From DASTQL01 sp035462845 (lineage in GTDB: Bacteria; Actinomycetota; Actinomycetes; Jiangellales; Jiangellaceae), in the NCBI GenBank assembly GCA_035462845.1, contig DATHTV010000014.1, positions 1-15,262 of the forward strand: DNA of 15,262 nucleotides. The letters run 5' to 3'. Of the stretch, positions 7,542 to 14,409 are shown piece after piece (positions within the stretch are counted from its first letter, which is position 1; each line of letters begins with the position of its first letter). Made by a program: the position numbers and the translations under genes. The notes beneath the pieces are model-generated. The model did not search any database, was not told where the DNA came from, and worked only from the letters and a program-made list of their open reading frames with translations.

Positions 7542-8240
7542 CTACAGCGCTCCGGGCCGGACGAGGCCGCTCTCGTACGCGTACACGGCAGCCTGGACCC
7601 GGTCCCGCAGGCCCAGCTTCATCAGCACGTTGCCCACGTGCGACTTGACCGTCGTCTCGGACACGACCAGGTCGGCGGCGATCTCCGCGTTGGAGCGCCC
7701 CCGGGCGACGAGGGTGAGCACCTGGCGCTCCCGGTCGGTCAGCGACTCGAGCAGCGCCGGTGTCGGCTCGTCGGTCCCGGGGAGCCGGGACGCGAACCGG
7801 TCGAGCAGCCGTCGCATGACGGCGGGGGATACGACGGCGTCACCACGGGCGACGACCTTGACCGCGTCGACGAGGTCCTCGGCCGGCACGTCCTTGAGCA
7901 GGAACCCGCTCGCACCGGCGCGGAGCGCCTCCACGACGTACTCGTCCAGATCGAAGGTCGTGAGCACCAGCACCCGGGGGCGCGTGCTGCGCTCGGCGCC
8001 GGTGATCCGACGGGTCGCCTCGACCCCGTCCATGTGAGGCATCCGGACGTCCATGACGACCACGTCCGGCTGCAGCGCCCGCGCGTCGTCGACGGCCGCG
8101 ACGCCGTCGGCCGCCTCACCGACGACGGCGATGTCCGGCTCCGCCTCCAGGATCATGCGGAACCCGGTCCGCAGCAGCGGCTGGTCGTCGACCAGGAGCA
8201 CACGGACGGGCGGCCGTCCGGGGCGCGCGGAGCCGGTCAC
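7542..8240 (-). CDS. NarL/LuxR-family response regulator
   Basis: DNA-binding output protein of the two-component system formed with the kinase encoded just upstream. It has 232 aa, a normal length. Receiver domain residues 12-130: acidic pair Asp18-Asp19, phospho-acceptor Asp64 in VVMDVRMPHMDG, Thr94 and Lys116 (FLLKD). A short linker leads to a C-terminal LuxR helix-turn-helix (about 166-228), with LTDRERQVLTLVARG (167-181) and the recognition region SETTVKSHVGNVLMKL (194-209). GTG at 8240 overlaps the kinase TGA at 8239-8237 (GTGA), so regulator and kinase are translationally coupled. All phosphorylation residues are intact. The downstream ABC genes are the obvious candidate targets, but no binding site could be identified. 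Confidence 0.94.
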   Translation of the reverse strand: MTGSARPGRPPVRVLLVDDQPLLRTGFRMILEAEPDIAVVGEAADGVAAVDDARALQPDVVVMDVRMPHMDGVEATRRITGAERSTRPRVLVLTTFDLDEYVVEALRAGASGFLLKDVPAEDLVDAVKVVARGDAVVSPAVMRRLLDRFASRLPGTDEPTPALLESLTDRERQVLTLVARGRSNAEIAADLVVSETTVKSHVGNVLMKLGLRDRVQAAVYAYESGLVRPGAL

Positions 8241-9469
8241 CGGCTCGCCTGCAGGATGGGGATGTGGGCGCGGACGTCGAAGCCGCCGCCGTCCCGCGGG
8301 CCGACGTGCAGCGTGCCACCGTAGAGCGCGACGCGTTCGCGCATGCCGAGCAGGCCGTGACCCGGCCGGTGCCCGTCCAGGCCGGCGGCGAGCCCGCGGC
8401 CGTCGTCGACGACCCGCACGGACAGCTCCCCTGGCAGATACCGGACGCTCACCTCGGCTCGGGTGGGGCCGGCGTGCTTGAGCGTGTTGGTGAGCGCCTC
8501 CTGGACCACGCGGAAGGCGGTCAGGTCGACGCCGGGCGGGACGGGTGGGCGCTCACCCTCGACGCGGGTGTCCACCTCCAGGCCGGCGTCGCGGAGCTGA
8601 CCGACCAGCGCGGGGAGGTCCTGCAGGCCGGGTTGCGGAGCCATGCCCGGCCGGGGCGGGTCGGGCTCGGGTCCACGCAGCACCCCCACGATGCGGCGCA
8701 TCTCGGCCAGGGCGTCGCGGCCCGTGTGCTCCACCGCCGCCATGGCCTCGGAGCTGCGCACCGGGTCCCGCTCCAGCGTGCGCCGGGCCGCCGCGGCCTG
8801 CACGGTCATCACCGAGACGTGGTGTGCGACCACGTCGTGCAGCTCCCTCGCGATCCGGGCCCGCTCCTCGGCCAGGGCCGCCCGCACCTCGGCCGCGCGG
8901 GTGCGCTCGAGCCGCTCCGCGCGGTGGACCAGCTCCTCGGTGTAGGCGCGGCGGTTGCGAACCCCCCGACCGAGCGCCCAGGCCGCGACGAAGGCGAAGA
9001 CGTTGACCAGGATGCTGGCCGGGTCGGTTCCGGGTACCTCGGGGTGCTGGACGCCGAGCCAGACCAGGTACGCCGACGACGAGGCGCTGATCGCGGCCAG
9101 CGCCGCCAGCCCCTTGCGGAACCCGGCGTAGGCCCCCGCGGCGTAGCCGGCGAGCAGCATCGCGACACCGGCCAGGGGCGCCGCGTACAGCAGGATCCCG
9201 AGCCCGAAGGCCGCGGCGGCGACGACCAGCGTCGCCGCGAGCGGCCGGCTGCGGCGCCACCAGAGCGGGAGGGCCAGCGCGAGCACCAGCGCCACGCCCG
9301 CCAGGTCGGCCCGCCGGTAGCCGACCGCGTCGTCGTAGCCGCCGATGCCCCGGTAGGTCGCGAGCAGGACGAGGCTGCCGAGGCCCACGGCCAGGACGAG
9401 CAGGGCGTCCACCGCGCGGGGGTGGGAGCCCAGCCATCCGCGGCCGGATCGCGGTGGGGCGTCGGTCAC
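8237..9469 (-). CDS. LiaS/DesK-like membrane sensor histidine kinase (HisKA_3)
   Basis: Membrane sensor that autophosphorylates on histidine and passes phosphate to the regulator encoded next to it. The start is GTG at 9469, overlapping the nuclease-gene stop (GTGA), and gives 410 aa; the open frame continues upstream only as a shadow of the nuclease gene. Residues 20-40, 54-70, 76-96, 98-112, 120-138 and about 150-168 form roughly six hydrophobic segments without a large external domain, so the sensor is probably intramembrane or senses the envelope. A charged helix (172-205) leads to the dimerisation domain with His211 in ARIARELHDVVAHH. The ATP-binding domain has the N-box EALTNTLKHAG (324-334) and the G-boxes VVDDGRG (353-359) and GHGLLGMRERV (370-380). 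All core motifs are present. The stimulus is unknown. Confidence 0.93.
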   Translation of the reverse strand: MTDAPPRSGRGWLGSHPRAVDALLVLAVGLGSLVLLATYRGIGGYDDAVGYRRADLAGVALVLALALPLWWRRSRPLAATLVVAAAAFGLGILLYAAPLAGVAMLLAGYAAGAYAGFRKGLAALAAISASSSAYLVWLGVQHPEVPGTDPASILVNVFAFVAAWALGRGVRNRRAYTEELVHRAERLERTRAAEVRAALAEERARIARELHDVVAHHVSVMTVQAAAARRTLERDPVRSSEAMAAVEHTGRDALAEMRRIVGVLRGPEPDPPRPGMAPQPGLQDLPALVGQLRDAGLEVDTRVEGERPPVPPGVDLTAFRVVQEALTNTLKHAGPTRAEVSVRYLPGELSVRVVDDGRGLAAGLDGHRPGHGLLGMRERVALYGGTLHVGPRDGGGFDVRAHIPILQASR

Positions 9470-10338
9470 GGCACCACGGTAGGGGTCCGCGGCGGCTCCT
9501 CCTCGCCGCGTGCCTCGGGCAGCGGCGGGGGAGTGCCGCCGAAGGCCGGGCAGAGCGCCTGGTGGTCGCACCAGCCGCACAGCCGGCTCGGACTGGGCCG
9601 CCAGTCCCCCTCCCGGGTGGCCCGGTCGATGGCCCGCCAGAGAGCGCCCACGGTGCGCTCGGTCGCGCGCAGGTCGGCCTCGTCCGGCTCGTAGCGCAGC
9701 ACCTCCCCGCTGCCGAGGTAGAGGAGCTGCAGCTGGCGCGGCACCCGCCCGCGCAGTCGCCAGAGGACCAGGGCGTAGAAGCGCATCTGGAACATGGCCC
9801 GCTGCTCGAAGCCGGGAGTCGGCGCCCGCCCGGACTTGTAGTCCACGATCCGCAGCTCGCCGGTGCCGGGCGCGACGTCCAGGCGGTCCACGTAGCCGCG
9901 CAGCCGCAGCCCCGACTCCAGCACGGTCTCGACCAGCAGCTCCCGGTCCGCCGGCTGCAGCCGGGTGGGGTCCTCGAGGTCGAAGTAGCGCACCACCAGC
10001 GACCGCGCTCCCGCCAGCCACTCCGCCTCTGCGGCGCCGTCGGGGTCGTCGTCGAACAGCCCGGCCAGCACCGGCTCGGCCTCGAGTACGCGCTGCCAGG
10101 CGGGCAGGACGAGTCCCTGCGCCCGCTCGGGCGTCCGCTCGGCCGCAGGAAGGTCGTACAGCGCCTCCAGGGCGGCGTGGACGACCGTGCCCCGCGCCGC
10201 CTCCTGGCTCGGGCGCTGGGGCAGCCGGTCGACCACCCGGAAGCGGTACAGCAGCGGGCAGGCCATGAAGTCGGCGGCCCGCGACGGGGAGAGCGAGGGG
10301 CCGTCGACCGCGGCCGGGTGATCGCTCGTCGTCGTCAT
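9466..10338 (-). CDS. RecB-like PD-(D/E)XK nuclease with Fe-S cysteines
   Basis: Probable DNA exonuclease or nickase-type protein resembling the C-terminal nuclease domain of RecB/AddB (Cas4-like), as a stand-alone protein of 290 aa. The PD-(D/E)XK core is visible as His54 (GTVVHAALE), Asp151 (GYVDRLD), Asp166-x-Lys168 (IVDYKSG) and Gln184/Tyr188 (QMRFYAL). Four cysteines typical of the AddB-type [4Fe-4S] nuclease fold are present: Cys27 (MACPLLYRFR) and Cys254, Cys257 and Cys263 (CGWCDHQALC). ATG at 10338 is chosen because it begins the conserved SPSRAADFMACP region shortly afterwards and has a leaderless-type -10 just upstream; the open frame continues further only as antisense of the protease gene. 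It is divergent from the protease gene, as Rv2119 is from Rv2118c in mycobacteria. Cellular role is not established by the sequence. Confidence 0.9.
   Translation of the reverse strand: MTTTSDHPAAVDGPSLSPSRAADFMACPLLYRFRVVDRLPQRPSQEAARGTVVHAALEALYDLPAAERTPERAQGLVLPAWQRVLEAEPVLAGLFDDDPDGAAEAEWLAGARSLVVRYFDLEDPTRLQPADRELLVETVLESGLRLRGYVDRLDVAPGTGELRIVDYKSGRAPTPGFEQRAMFQMRFYALVLWRLRGRVPRQLQLLYLGSGEVLRYEPDEADLRATERTVGALWRAIDRATREGDWRPSPSRLCGWCDHQALCPAFGGTPPPLPEARGEEEPPRTPTVVP
9476..9481 (-). promoter_or_regulatory. Candidate leaderless -10 element for the histidine kinase
   Basis: TACCGT on the minus strand ends six bases before the GTG at 9469, the spacing expected if transcription starts on the start codon. 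It lies inside the last codons of the nuclease gene, and no Shine-Dalgarno sequence is visible before the GTG. The kinase-regulator pair could therefore be transcribed separately from the nuclease gene. No convincing -35 was seen. Confidence 0.4.
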
Positions 10339-10345
10339 GCGGCCG

Positions 10346-10351
10346 ACTGTA
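10346..10351 (-). promoter_or_regulatory. Leaderless-type -10 element for the RecB-like gene
   Basis: TACAGT on the minus strand is separated from the ATG (10338-10336) by seven bases, placing the likely transcription start at the start codon. The sequence before the ATG is pyrimidine-rich, with no Shine-Dalgarno. No clear -35 hexamer was found at 16-18 bases upstream. Confidence 0.55.
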
Positions 10352-10409
10352 GGGGAGGGGTCGGACACAGGTGACGGACGTGCGGGGAGCCGCCGGCCAC
10401 GCTCTCGCC

Positions 10410-10415
10410 TAGCCT
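10410..10415 (+). promoter_or_regulatory. Leaderless-type -10 element for the site-2 protease gene
   Basis: TAGCCT is followed by seven bases and then the ATG at 10423, consistent with transcription starting at the start codon. It lies back-to-back with the nuclease promoter in an 84-bp divergent gap, so a regulator bound between them could affect both. No clear -35 was seen. Confidence 0.5.
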
Positions 10416-10422
10416 GGGGCGC

Positions 10423-11544
10423 ATGACCCACGGCCCCGGCGGCGCCCGCCCCGGGAGGCGGCTGACCGTGGGCCGGGTCGGCGGCGTCCCCGTCCACGTG
10501 GGGCCCAGCTGGTTCCTGGTGGTCGCGGTGATCACGCTGGGGTTCGGGCCCTTCGTCGAGCGTCAGGTGGGGACCAGCGGCCTCGCCACGTACGCCGTGT
10601 CGGCCGCGTTCGCGGTCCTCCTGTACGTGTCCGTGCTCCTGCACGAGATCAGCCACGCGGTGACGGCGCGCTCCTTCGGCCTGCCGGTCCGCGGCATCAC
10701 GCTGCACTTCCTCGGCGGCTACACGGAGATCGAGCGGGAGTCCCCGACCCCGGGACGGGACTTCGTCGTCTCCGCGGCCGGTCCGGTCGGCTCCCTGCTC
10801 GTGGCCGGGCTCGCCTGGGCGGCGGCCCAGCCCCTCGGTCCCGGCGTGCTGTCCTTCCTCCTGCTCTGGCTGGCCCGGGCCAACCTGCTCGTGGGGCTCT
10901 TCAACGTGCTGCCCGCCCTGCCCCTGGACGGCGGCCACATGCTGCGAGCCCTGCTGTGGCGGACGTCCGGGGACGAGGTCCGCGCCACCGTCGCCGCGGC
11001 GCGCGCGGGCCAGGTGCTGGCCGTCGCCGTCGTGGCGGCACCCTTCCTGCTGGCGCGCGGTGCGCCGGACACCGTCGTCCTCGTGTGGGCGGTGCTCATC
11101 GCGGCCCTGCTGTGGAGCGGCGCCACCCAGGCGCTCGGCGTCGCCCGGGTACGCAGCAGGCTGCCGCGGCTGTCGGCGCGACGCCTGGCCCGCCGCGCCG
11201 TCCCGGTGACCGGGGACGTGCCGCTGGCCGAGGCGCTGCGCCGGGCCGCCGAGTCCGGGGCGGCAGCCCTGGTGGTGGTCGACTCCGCCGGCCGGCCGAC
11301 GGCGCTCGTCAACGAGGCCGCCGTCGCGGCGACCCCCGCCGAGCGGCGGCCGTGGGTGGCGGTCGGGCAGCTGGCCCGGACCCTGGACCGCCGGTCCGTG
11401 CTCGCGGCCGACCTCGAGGGAGAGGCGCTGGCCCGCGCGCTGCAGGCCGCGCCGGCGCCCGAGTACCTCCTGGTCGACGCCCAGGGGTCGGTGTACGGGG
11501 TGCTGACCACTGCCGACGTCGAGGCCGCGCTCGAGACCACCTGA
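10423..11544 (+). CDS. Site-2 protease (M50 family, Rip3/SpoIVFB-like) with C-terminal CBS region
   Basis: Intramembrane zinc metalloprotease that cuts membrane-embedded substrates, typically anti-sigma factors or other regulators. It has 373 aa. The zinc site is HEISH (74-78, catalytic Glu75), with the second motif NVLPALPLDGGHMLRA (161-176, zinc ligand Asp169). Hydrophobic helices surround these (about 29-47, 55-80, 115-135, 140-160, 198-213, 217-232). NPLDG-type ordering and the conserved ITLHFLGGYTEIE segment (92-104) match the Rip3/SpoIVFB branch. Residues about 255-373 resemble a degenerate CBS-domain pair (ALVVVDSAGRPTALV and YLLVDAQGSVYGVLT), which often senses nucleotides. No PDZ domain is present. 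ATG at 10423 is supported by a leaderless-type promoter. The neighbouring trmI-mpa-dop genes give context but no substrate. Confidence 0.92.
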   Translation: MTHGPGGARPGRRLTVGRVGGVPVHVGPSWFLVVAVITLGFGPFVERQVGTSGLATYAVSAAFAVLLYVSVLLHEISHAVTARSFGLPVRGITLHFLGGYTEIERESPTPGRDFVVSAAGPVGSLLVAGLAWAAAQPLGPGVLSFLLLWLARANLLVGLFNVLPALPLDGGHMLRALLWRTSGDEVRATVAAARAGQVLAVAVVAAPFLLARGAPDTVVLVWAVLIAALLWSGATQALGVARVRSRLPRLSARRLARRAVPVTGDVPLAEALRRAAESGAAALVVVDSAGRPTALVNEAAVAATPAERRPWVAVGQLARTLDRRSVLAADLEGEALARALQAAPAPEYLLVDAQGSVYGVLTTADVEAALETT

Positions 11545-11565
11545 CCCGTCCACCGCGGCCCTGAC

Positions 11566-11571
11566 TACCCT
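11566..11571 (+). promoter_or_regulatory. Leaderless-type -10 element for trmI
   Basis: TACCCT is separated by seven bases from the ATG at 11579, in the 34-bp gap after the protease stop. There is no Shine-Dalgarno before the ATG, so trmI is likely leaderless. The same hexamer stands before dop. A CTGACC sequence at 11541-11546 resembles a -35 only weakly and at a long 19-base spacing. Confidence 0.5.
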
Positions 11572-11578
11572 GCCGCGC

Positions 11579-12502
11579 ATGCCTGACACCGGCGCCACCG
11601 GCGCCACCGCCGCCGACGGCTCCGACGCCTCCCTGCCGGCCGTGCGGCGCGGGCCCTTCCGGGCCGGTGACCAGGTCCAGTTGACCGATCCCAAGGGGCG
11701 CCACCACACCATCACGCTCGAGGCGGGCCGGGCGTTCCACACCCACCGGGGGTCCTTCCAGCACGACGCCCTGATCGGCGCGCCCGAGGGCACCGTCGTG
11801 ACGTCGACGGGGGGCACCGACTACCTCGCGCTGCGGCCGCTGCTGAGCGACTTCGTGCTCTCGATGCCCCGGGGCGCCGCCGTGATCTACCCCAAGGACG
11901 CCGCCCAGATCGTGGCGATGGCGGACGTGTTCCCGGGAGCCCGCGTGGTCGAGGCCGGGGTCGGGTCCGGGGCCCTCACCTGCTCGCTGCTGCGGGCCGT
12001 CGGGCCGAGCGGCAGCGTGCACTCGTACGAGCGGCGGGAGGACTTCGCGGCGGTGGCGCGCCGCAACGTCGAGAAGTTCTTCGGTGCCCCGCCCTCGACC
12101 TGGCGGCTGACGGTGGGCGACCTCGCCGAGGAGCTGGACGACCGGGAGGTCGACCGCGTCGTCCTGGACATGCTGGCGCCGTGGGAGTGCGTGGACGCGG
12201 TCGCGGACGCGCTCGTCCCGGGCGGGGTCGTGTGCGTCTACGTGGCCACGACGACCCAGCTGGCCCGCACCGTCGAGACGCTGCGGGAACACGGCGGCTT
12301 CACCGAGCCGGCCTCCTGGGAGTCGATGATCCGCACCTGGCACGTGGAGGGGCTCGCGGTGCGGCCCGACCACCGGATGATCGGCCACACCGGTTTCCTG
12401 GTCAGCGCCCGGCGGCTCGCCCCCGGCGTCACCGCTCCGACCCGGCGGCGGCGCCCGGCGCCCGGGGCGTACGGCGACGACTGGCGCCCGGCCGTCGGGT
12501 GA
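11579..12502 (+). CDS. trmI: tRNA (adenine-58-N1)-methyltransferase TrmI
   Basis: SAM-dependent enzyme that methylates N1 of adenine 58 in the T-loop of tRNAs, stabilising tertiary structure; a homotetramer in characterised members such as Rv2118c. It has 307 aa. A Thr/Gly/Ala-rich N-terminal tail (1-20) precedes the small beta domain (about 25-95). The Rossmann domain has SAM motif I VVEAGVGSGALT (123-134), an acidic motif II residue at Glu151 (SYERRE), the substrate-site motif VVLDMLAPWE (194-203, Asp197) and the signature RPDHRMIGHTGFLVSARR (262-279). The Arg/Pro-rich C-terminus (280-307) is typical of actinobacterial members. Bases 11588-11614 contain a nine-base repeat (ACCGGCGCC twice, then ACCGCCGCC) encoding the tail. 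It stands between the site-2 protease gene and mpa, the usual actinobacterial position. Confidence 0.95.
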   Translation: MPDTGATGATAADGSDASLPAVRRGPFRAGDQVQLTDPKGRHHTITLEAGRAFHTHRGSFQHDALIGAPEGTVVTSTGGTDYLALRPLLSDFVLSMPRGAAVIYPKDAAQIVAMADVFPGARVVEAGVGSGALTCSLLRAVGPSGSVHSYERREDFAAVARRNVEKFFGAPPSTWRLTVGDLAEELDDREVDRVVLDMLAPWECVDAVADALVPGGVVCVYVATTTQLARTVETLREHGGFTEPASWESMIRTWHVEGLAVRPDHRMIGHTGFLVSARRLAPGVTAPTRRRRPAPGAYGDDWRPAVG

Positions 12503-12560
12503 GCCGCGCCACACCGACCGCGCGGGGCGGCGCAGCCCTGGCGTGACGGCGCGGCGCGGG

Positions 12561-12566
12561 TAGGGT
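12561..12566 (+). promoter_or_regulatory. Candidate -10 element for mpa
   Basis: TAGGGT lies 37 bases before the mpa GTG, predicting a leader of about 30 bases that contains GGAGG at 12590-12594. Unlike its neighbours, mpa thus appears to have a conventional leader. No good -35 was seen in the GC-rich DNA upstream, which otherwise holds no gene between 12503 and 12603. Confidence 0.4.
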
Positions 12567-12603
12567 CGGAGCACGACCCCGCTCGGACCGGAGGTGAGGA
12601 CCC

Positions 12604-14361
12604 GTGTCGGCTGACGACGGCAGCACCGGTCGGCCCCAGCGCGCGGCCGACGACCTGGCCTACCAGGTCTCGGTGCTGGAGCAGGAGGTCACGGCGCTGC
12701 GGCGCAAGCTGGCCGAGACCCCGCGGCAGACCCGCCTGCTGGACGAGCGGCTGGCCGAGGCGCAGGCCCAGCTGGCGTCCGTGACCGCCCAGAACGACCG
12801 GCTGGCCGGCACCCTGCGCGAGGCGCGGGAGCAGATCCTCACGCTCAAGGAGGAGATCGACCGGCTGGCCCAGCCGCCGGCCGGCTTCGGCGTCTTCCTG
12901 TCCCGCTGGGAGGACGGGTCGGTCGACGTGTTCACCGGCGGGCGCAAGCTGCGCGTCGTGGTCAGCCCCGACGTCGACGCGGAGGCGCTGCGGCCGGGGC
13001 AGGAGGTCATGCTCAACGAGGCGCTGAACGTCGTCGAGGCCCTGGCGTACGAGCGGGTCGGCGAGGTGGTCATGGTCAAGGAGCTGCTCGCCGACGGCGA
13101 GCGGGCCCTGGTCCTCGGCCACACCGACGAGGAGAAGGTCGTGCGCCTCGCGGAACCGCTCCGCGACCAGGTGGTGCGGTCCGGGGACTCCCTGCTCCTG
13201 GAGCCCCGCTCGGGCTTCGTCTACGAGCGCATCCCGAAGAGCGAGGTCGAGGAGCTGATCCTCGAGGAGGTCCCCGACATCGCCTACGCGGACATCGGCG
13301 GCCTCGGGCGCCAGATCGAGCAGATCCGCGACGCCGTCGAGCTCCCGTACGTCCACCAGGAGCTCTTCGCCGAGCACCAGCTGAGGGCTCCCAAGGGCGT
13401 CCTGCTCTACGGCCCGCCGGGCTGCGGCAAGACCCTCATCGCCAAGGCCGTGGCCTCGTCGCTGGCCAAGAAGGTCGCCGAGCGCACCGGCCGGGCCGAG
13501 GGCAAGTCCTTCTTCCTCAACATCAAGGGCCCGGAGCTGCTGAACAAGTACGTCGGCGAGACCGAGCGCCACATCCGGCTGGTGTTCCAGCGGGCGCGGG
13601 AGAAGGCCTCCGAGGGCACGCCCGTCATCGTCTTCTTCGACGAGATGGACTCGCTCTTCCGCACCCGCGGATCCGGTGTCTCCTCCGACGTCGAGAACAC
13701 CATCGTCCCGCAGCTGCTCTCCGAGATCGACGGCGTGGAGTCGCTGGAGAACGTCATCGTGATCGGCGCGTCCAACCGCGAGGACATGATCGACCCGGCG
13801 ATCCTGCGCCCGGGCCGGCTCGACGTGAAGATCAAGATCGAGCGGCCCGACGCCGAGGCTGCCCGGGACATCTTCAGCAAGTACCTCACCTCCGACCTGC
13901 CCCTGCACGACGACGACCTGCGCGAGCACGGCGGGGACCGCCAGGCGACCGTCGAGGCGATGCGGCAGCGGGCGGTCGAGCGCATGTACTCCGAGACGGA
14001 GGACAACCGCTTCCTCGAGGTCACCTACGCCAACGGCGACAAGGAGGTCCTGTACTTCAAGGACTTCAACTCCGGGGCCATGATCCAGAACATCGTCGAC
14101 CGGGCCAAGAAGTCCGCGATCAAGGAGTTCCTCGAGACCGGCCAGAAGGGGATCCGGGTCCAGCACCTGCTCTCGGCCTGCCTCGACGAGTTCAAGGAGA
14201 ACGAGGACCTGCCCAACACCACCAACCCCGACGACTGGGCGCGGATCTCCGGCAAGAAGGGCGAGCGGATCGTCTTCATCCGCACGCTCGTCTCCGGCAA
14301 GCAGGGCACCGAGGCCGGGCGCTCCATCGACACGGTGGCCAACACCGGGCAGTACCTCTAG
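12604..14361 (+). CDS. mpa: Pup-proteasome AAA+ ATPase Mpa (ARC)
   Basis: Hexameric AAA+ unfoldase that captures Pup-tagged proteins, unfolds them and feeds them into the 20S proteasome. It has 585 aa. The N-terminal coiled coil (about 17-90), which binds Pup, is followed by the tandem OB-fold interdomain (about 92-205) and the AAA+ module. Walker A is GPPGCGKT (270-277), Walker B VIVFFDEMDS (341-350, Glu347), sensor-1 Asn391 and arginine fingers in LRPGR (401-405). The pore-loop region KYVGET (315-320) is intact. The C-terminus is GQYL (582-585), whose Tyr-Leu end docks into the proteasome and opens its gate, so a 20S proteasome is expected in this genome. The GTG start at 12604 has GGAGG nine bases upstream. 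Lys566 matches the position of pupylated Lys591 in M. tuberculosis Mpa. dop follows 48 bases downstream. Confidence 0.98.
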   Translation: MSADDGSTGRPQRAADDLAYQVSVLEQEVTALRRKLAETPRQTRLLDERLAEAQAQLASVTAQNDRLAGTLREAREQILTLKEEIDRLAQPPAGFGVFLSRWEDGSVDVFTGGRKLRVVVSPDVDAEALRPGQEVMLNEALNVVEALAYERVGEVVMVKELLADGERALVLGHTDEEKVVRLAEPLRDQVVRSGDSLLLEPRSGFVYERIPKSEVEELILEEVPDIAYADIGGLGRQIEQIRDAVELPYVHQELFAEHQLRAPKGVLLYGPPGCGKTLIAKAVASSLAKKVAERTGRAEGKSFFLNIKGPELLNKYVGETERHIRLVFQRAREKASEGTPVIVFFDEMDSLFRTRGSGVSSDVENTIVPQLLSEIDGVESLENVIVIGASNREDMIDPAILRPGRLDVKIKIERPDAEAARDIFSKYLTSDLPLHDDDLREHGGDRQATVEAMRQRAVERMYSETEDNRFLEVTYANGDKEVLYFKDFNSGAMIQNIVDRAKKSAIKEFLETGQKGIRVQHLLSACLDEFKENEDLPNTTNPDDWARISGKKGERIVFIRTLVSGKQGTEAGRSIDTVANTGQYL

Positions 14362-14386
14362 CGGTACCTCCGGCCGTACCGCGGGG
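14351..14386 (+). repeat. GTACC direct repeats with 12-bp period at the mpa-dop junction
   Basis: GTACC begins at 14352, 14364 and 14376, an exact 12-base period; the first two units share GTACCTC. A fourth GTACC at 14397 overlaps the dop -10. GCGGTAC (14361-14367) and GTACCGC (14376-14382) also form a seven-base inverted repeat with an eight-base loop. The array covers the last mpa codons and the intergenic gap. It could be a weak terminator, an operator or chance. Confidence 0.5.
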
Positions 14387-14397
14387 CCGCCGCGCCG

Positions 14398-14403
14398 TAC
14401 CCT
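14398..14403 (+). promoter_or_regulatory. Leaderless-type -10 element for dop
   Basis: TACCCT, identical to the trmI hexamer, is followed by six bases and the ATG at 14410. No Shine-Dalgarno is present in front of the ATG. It suggests that dop can be transcribed apart from mpa as a leaderless message. No -35 was recognised. Confidence 0.5.
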
Positions 14404-14409
14404 CGACCC

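Noticed and set aside
11588..11614. Nine-base tandem repeat in the 5' end of trmI as a phase-variable tract.
   Set aside because: Only two exact copies and one imperfect copy; it simply encodes the Thr-Gly-Ala tail and copy changes would stay in frame.
10339..11817. Upstream extension of the RecB-like frame (about 490 more codons on the minus strand).
   Set aside because: The extension is antisense to the site-2 protease gene and trmI and has no domain; the conserved nuclease sequence begins just after the ATG at 10338, which has its own promoter element.
12504..12555. GCCGCGCC (12504-12511) and GGCGCGGC (12548-12555) as a terminator after trmI.
   Set aside because: The eight-base arms are separated by 36 bases and consist of sequence common in GC-rich DNA; not convincing as a terminator.
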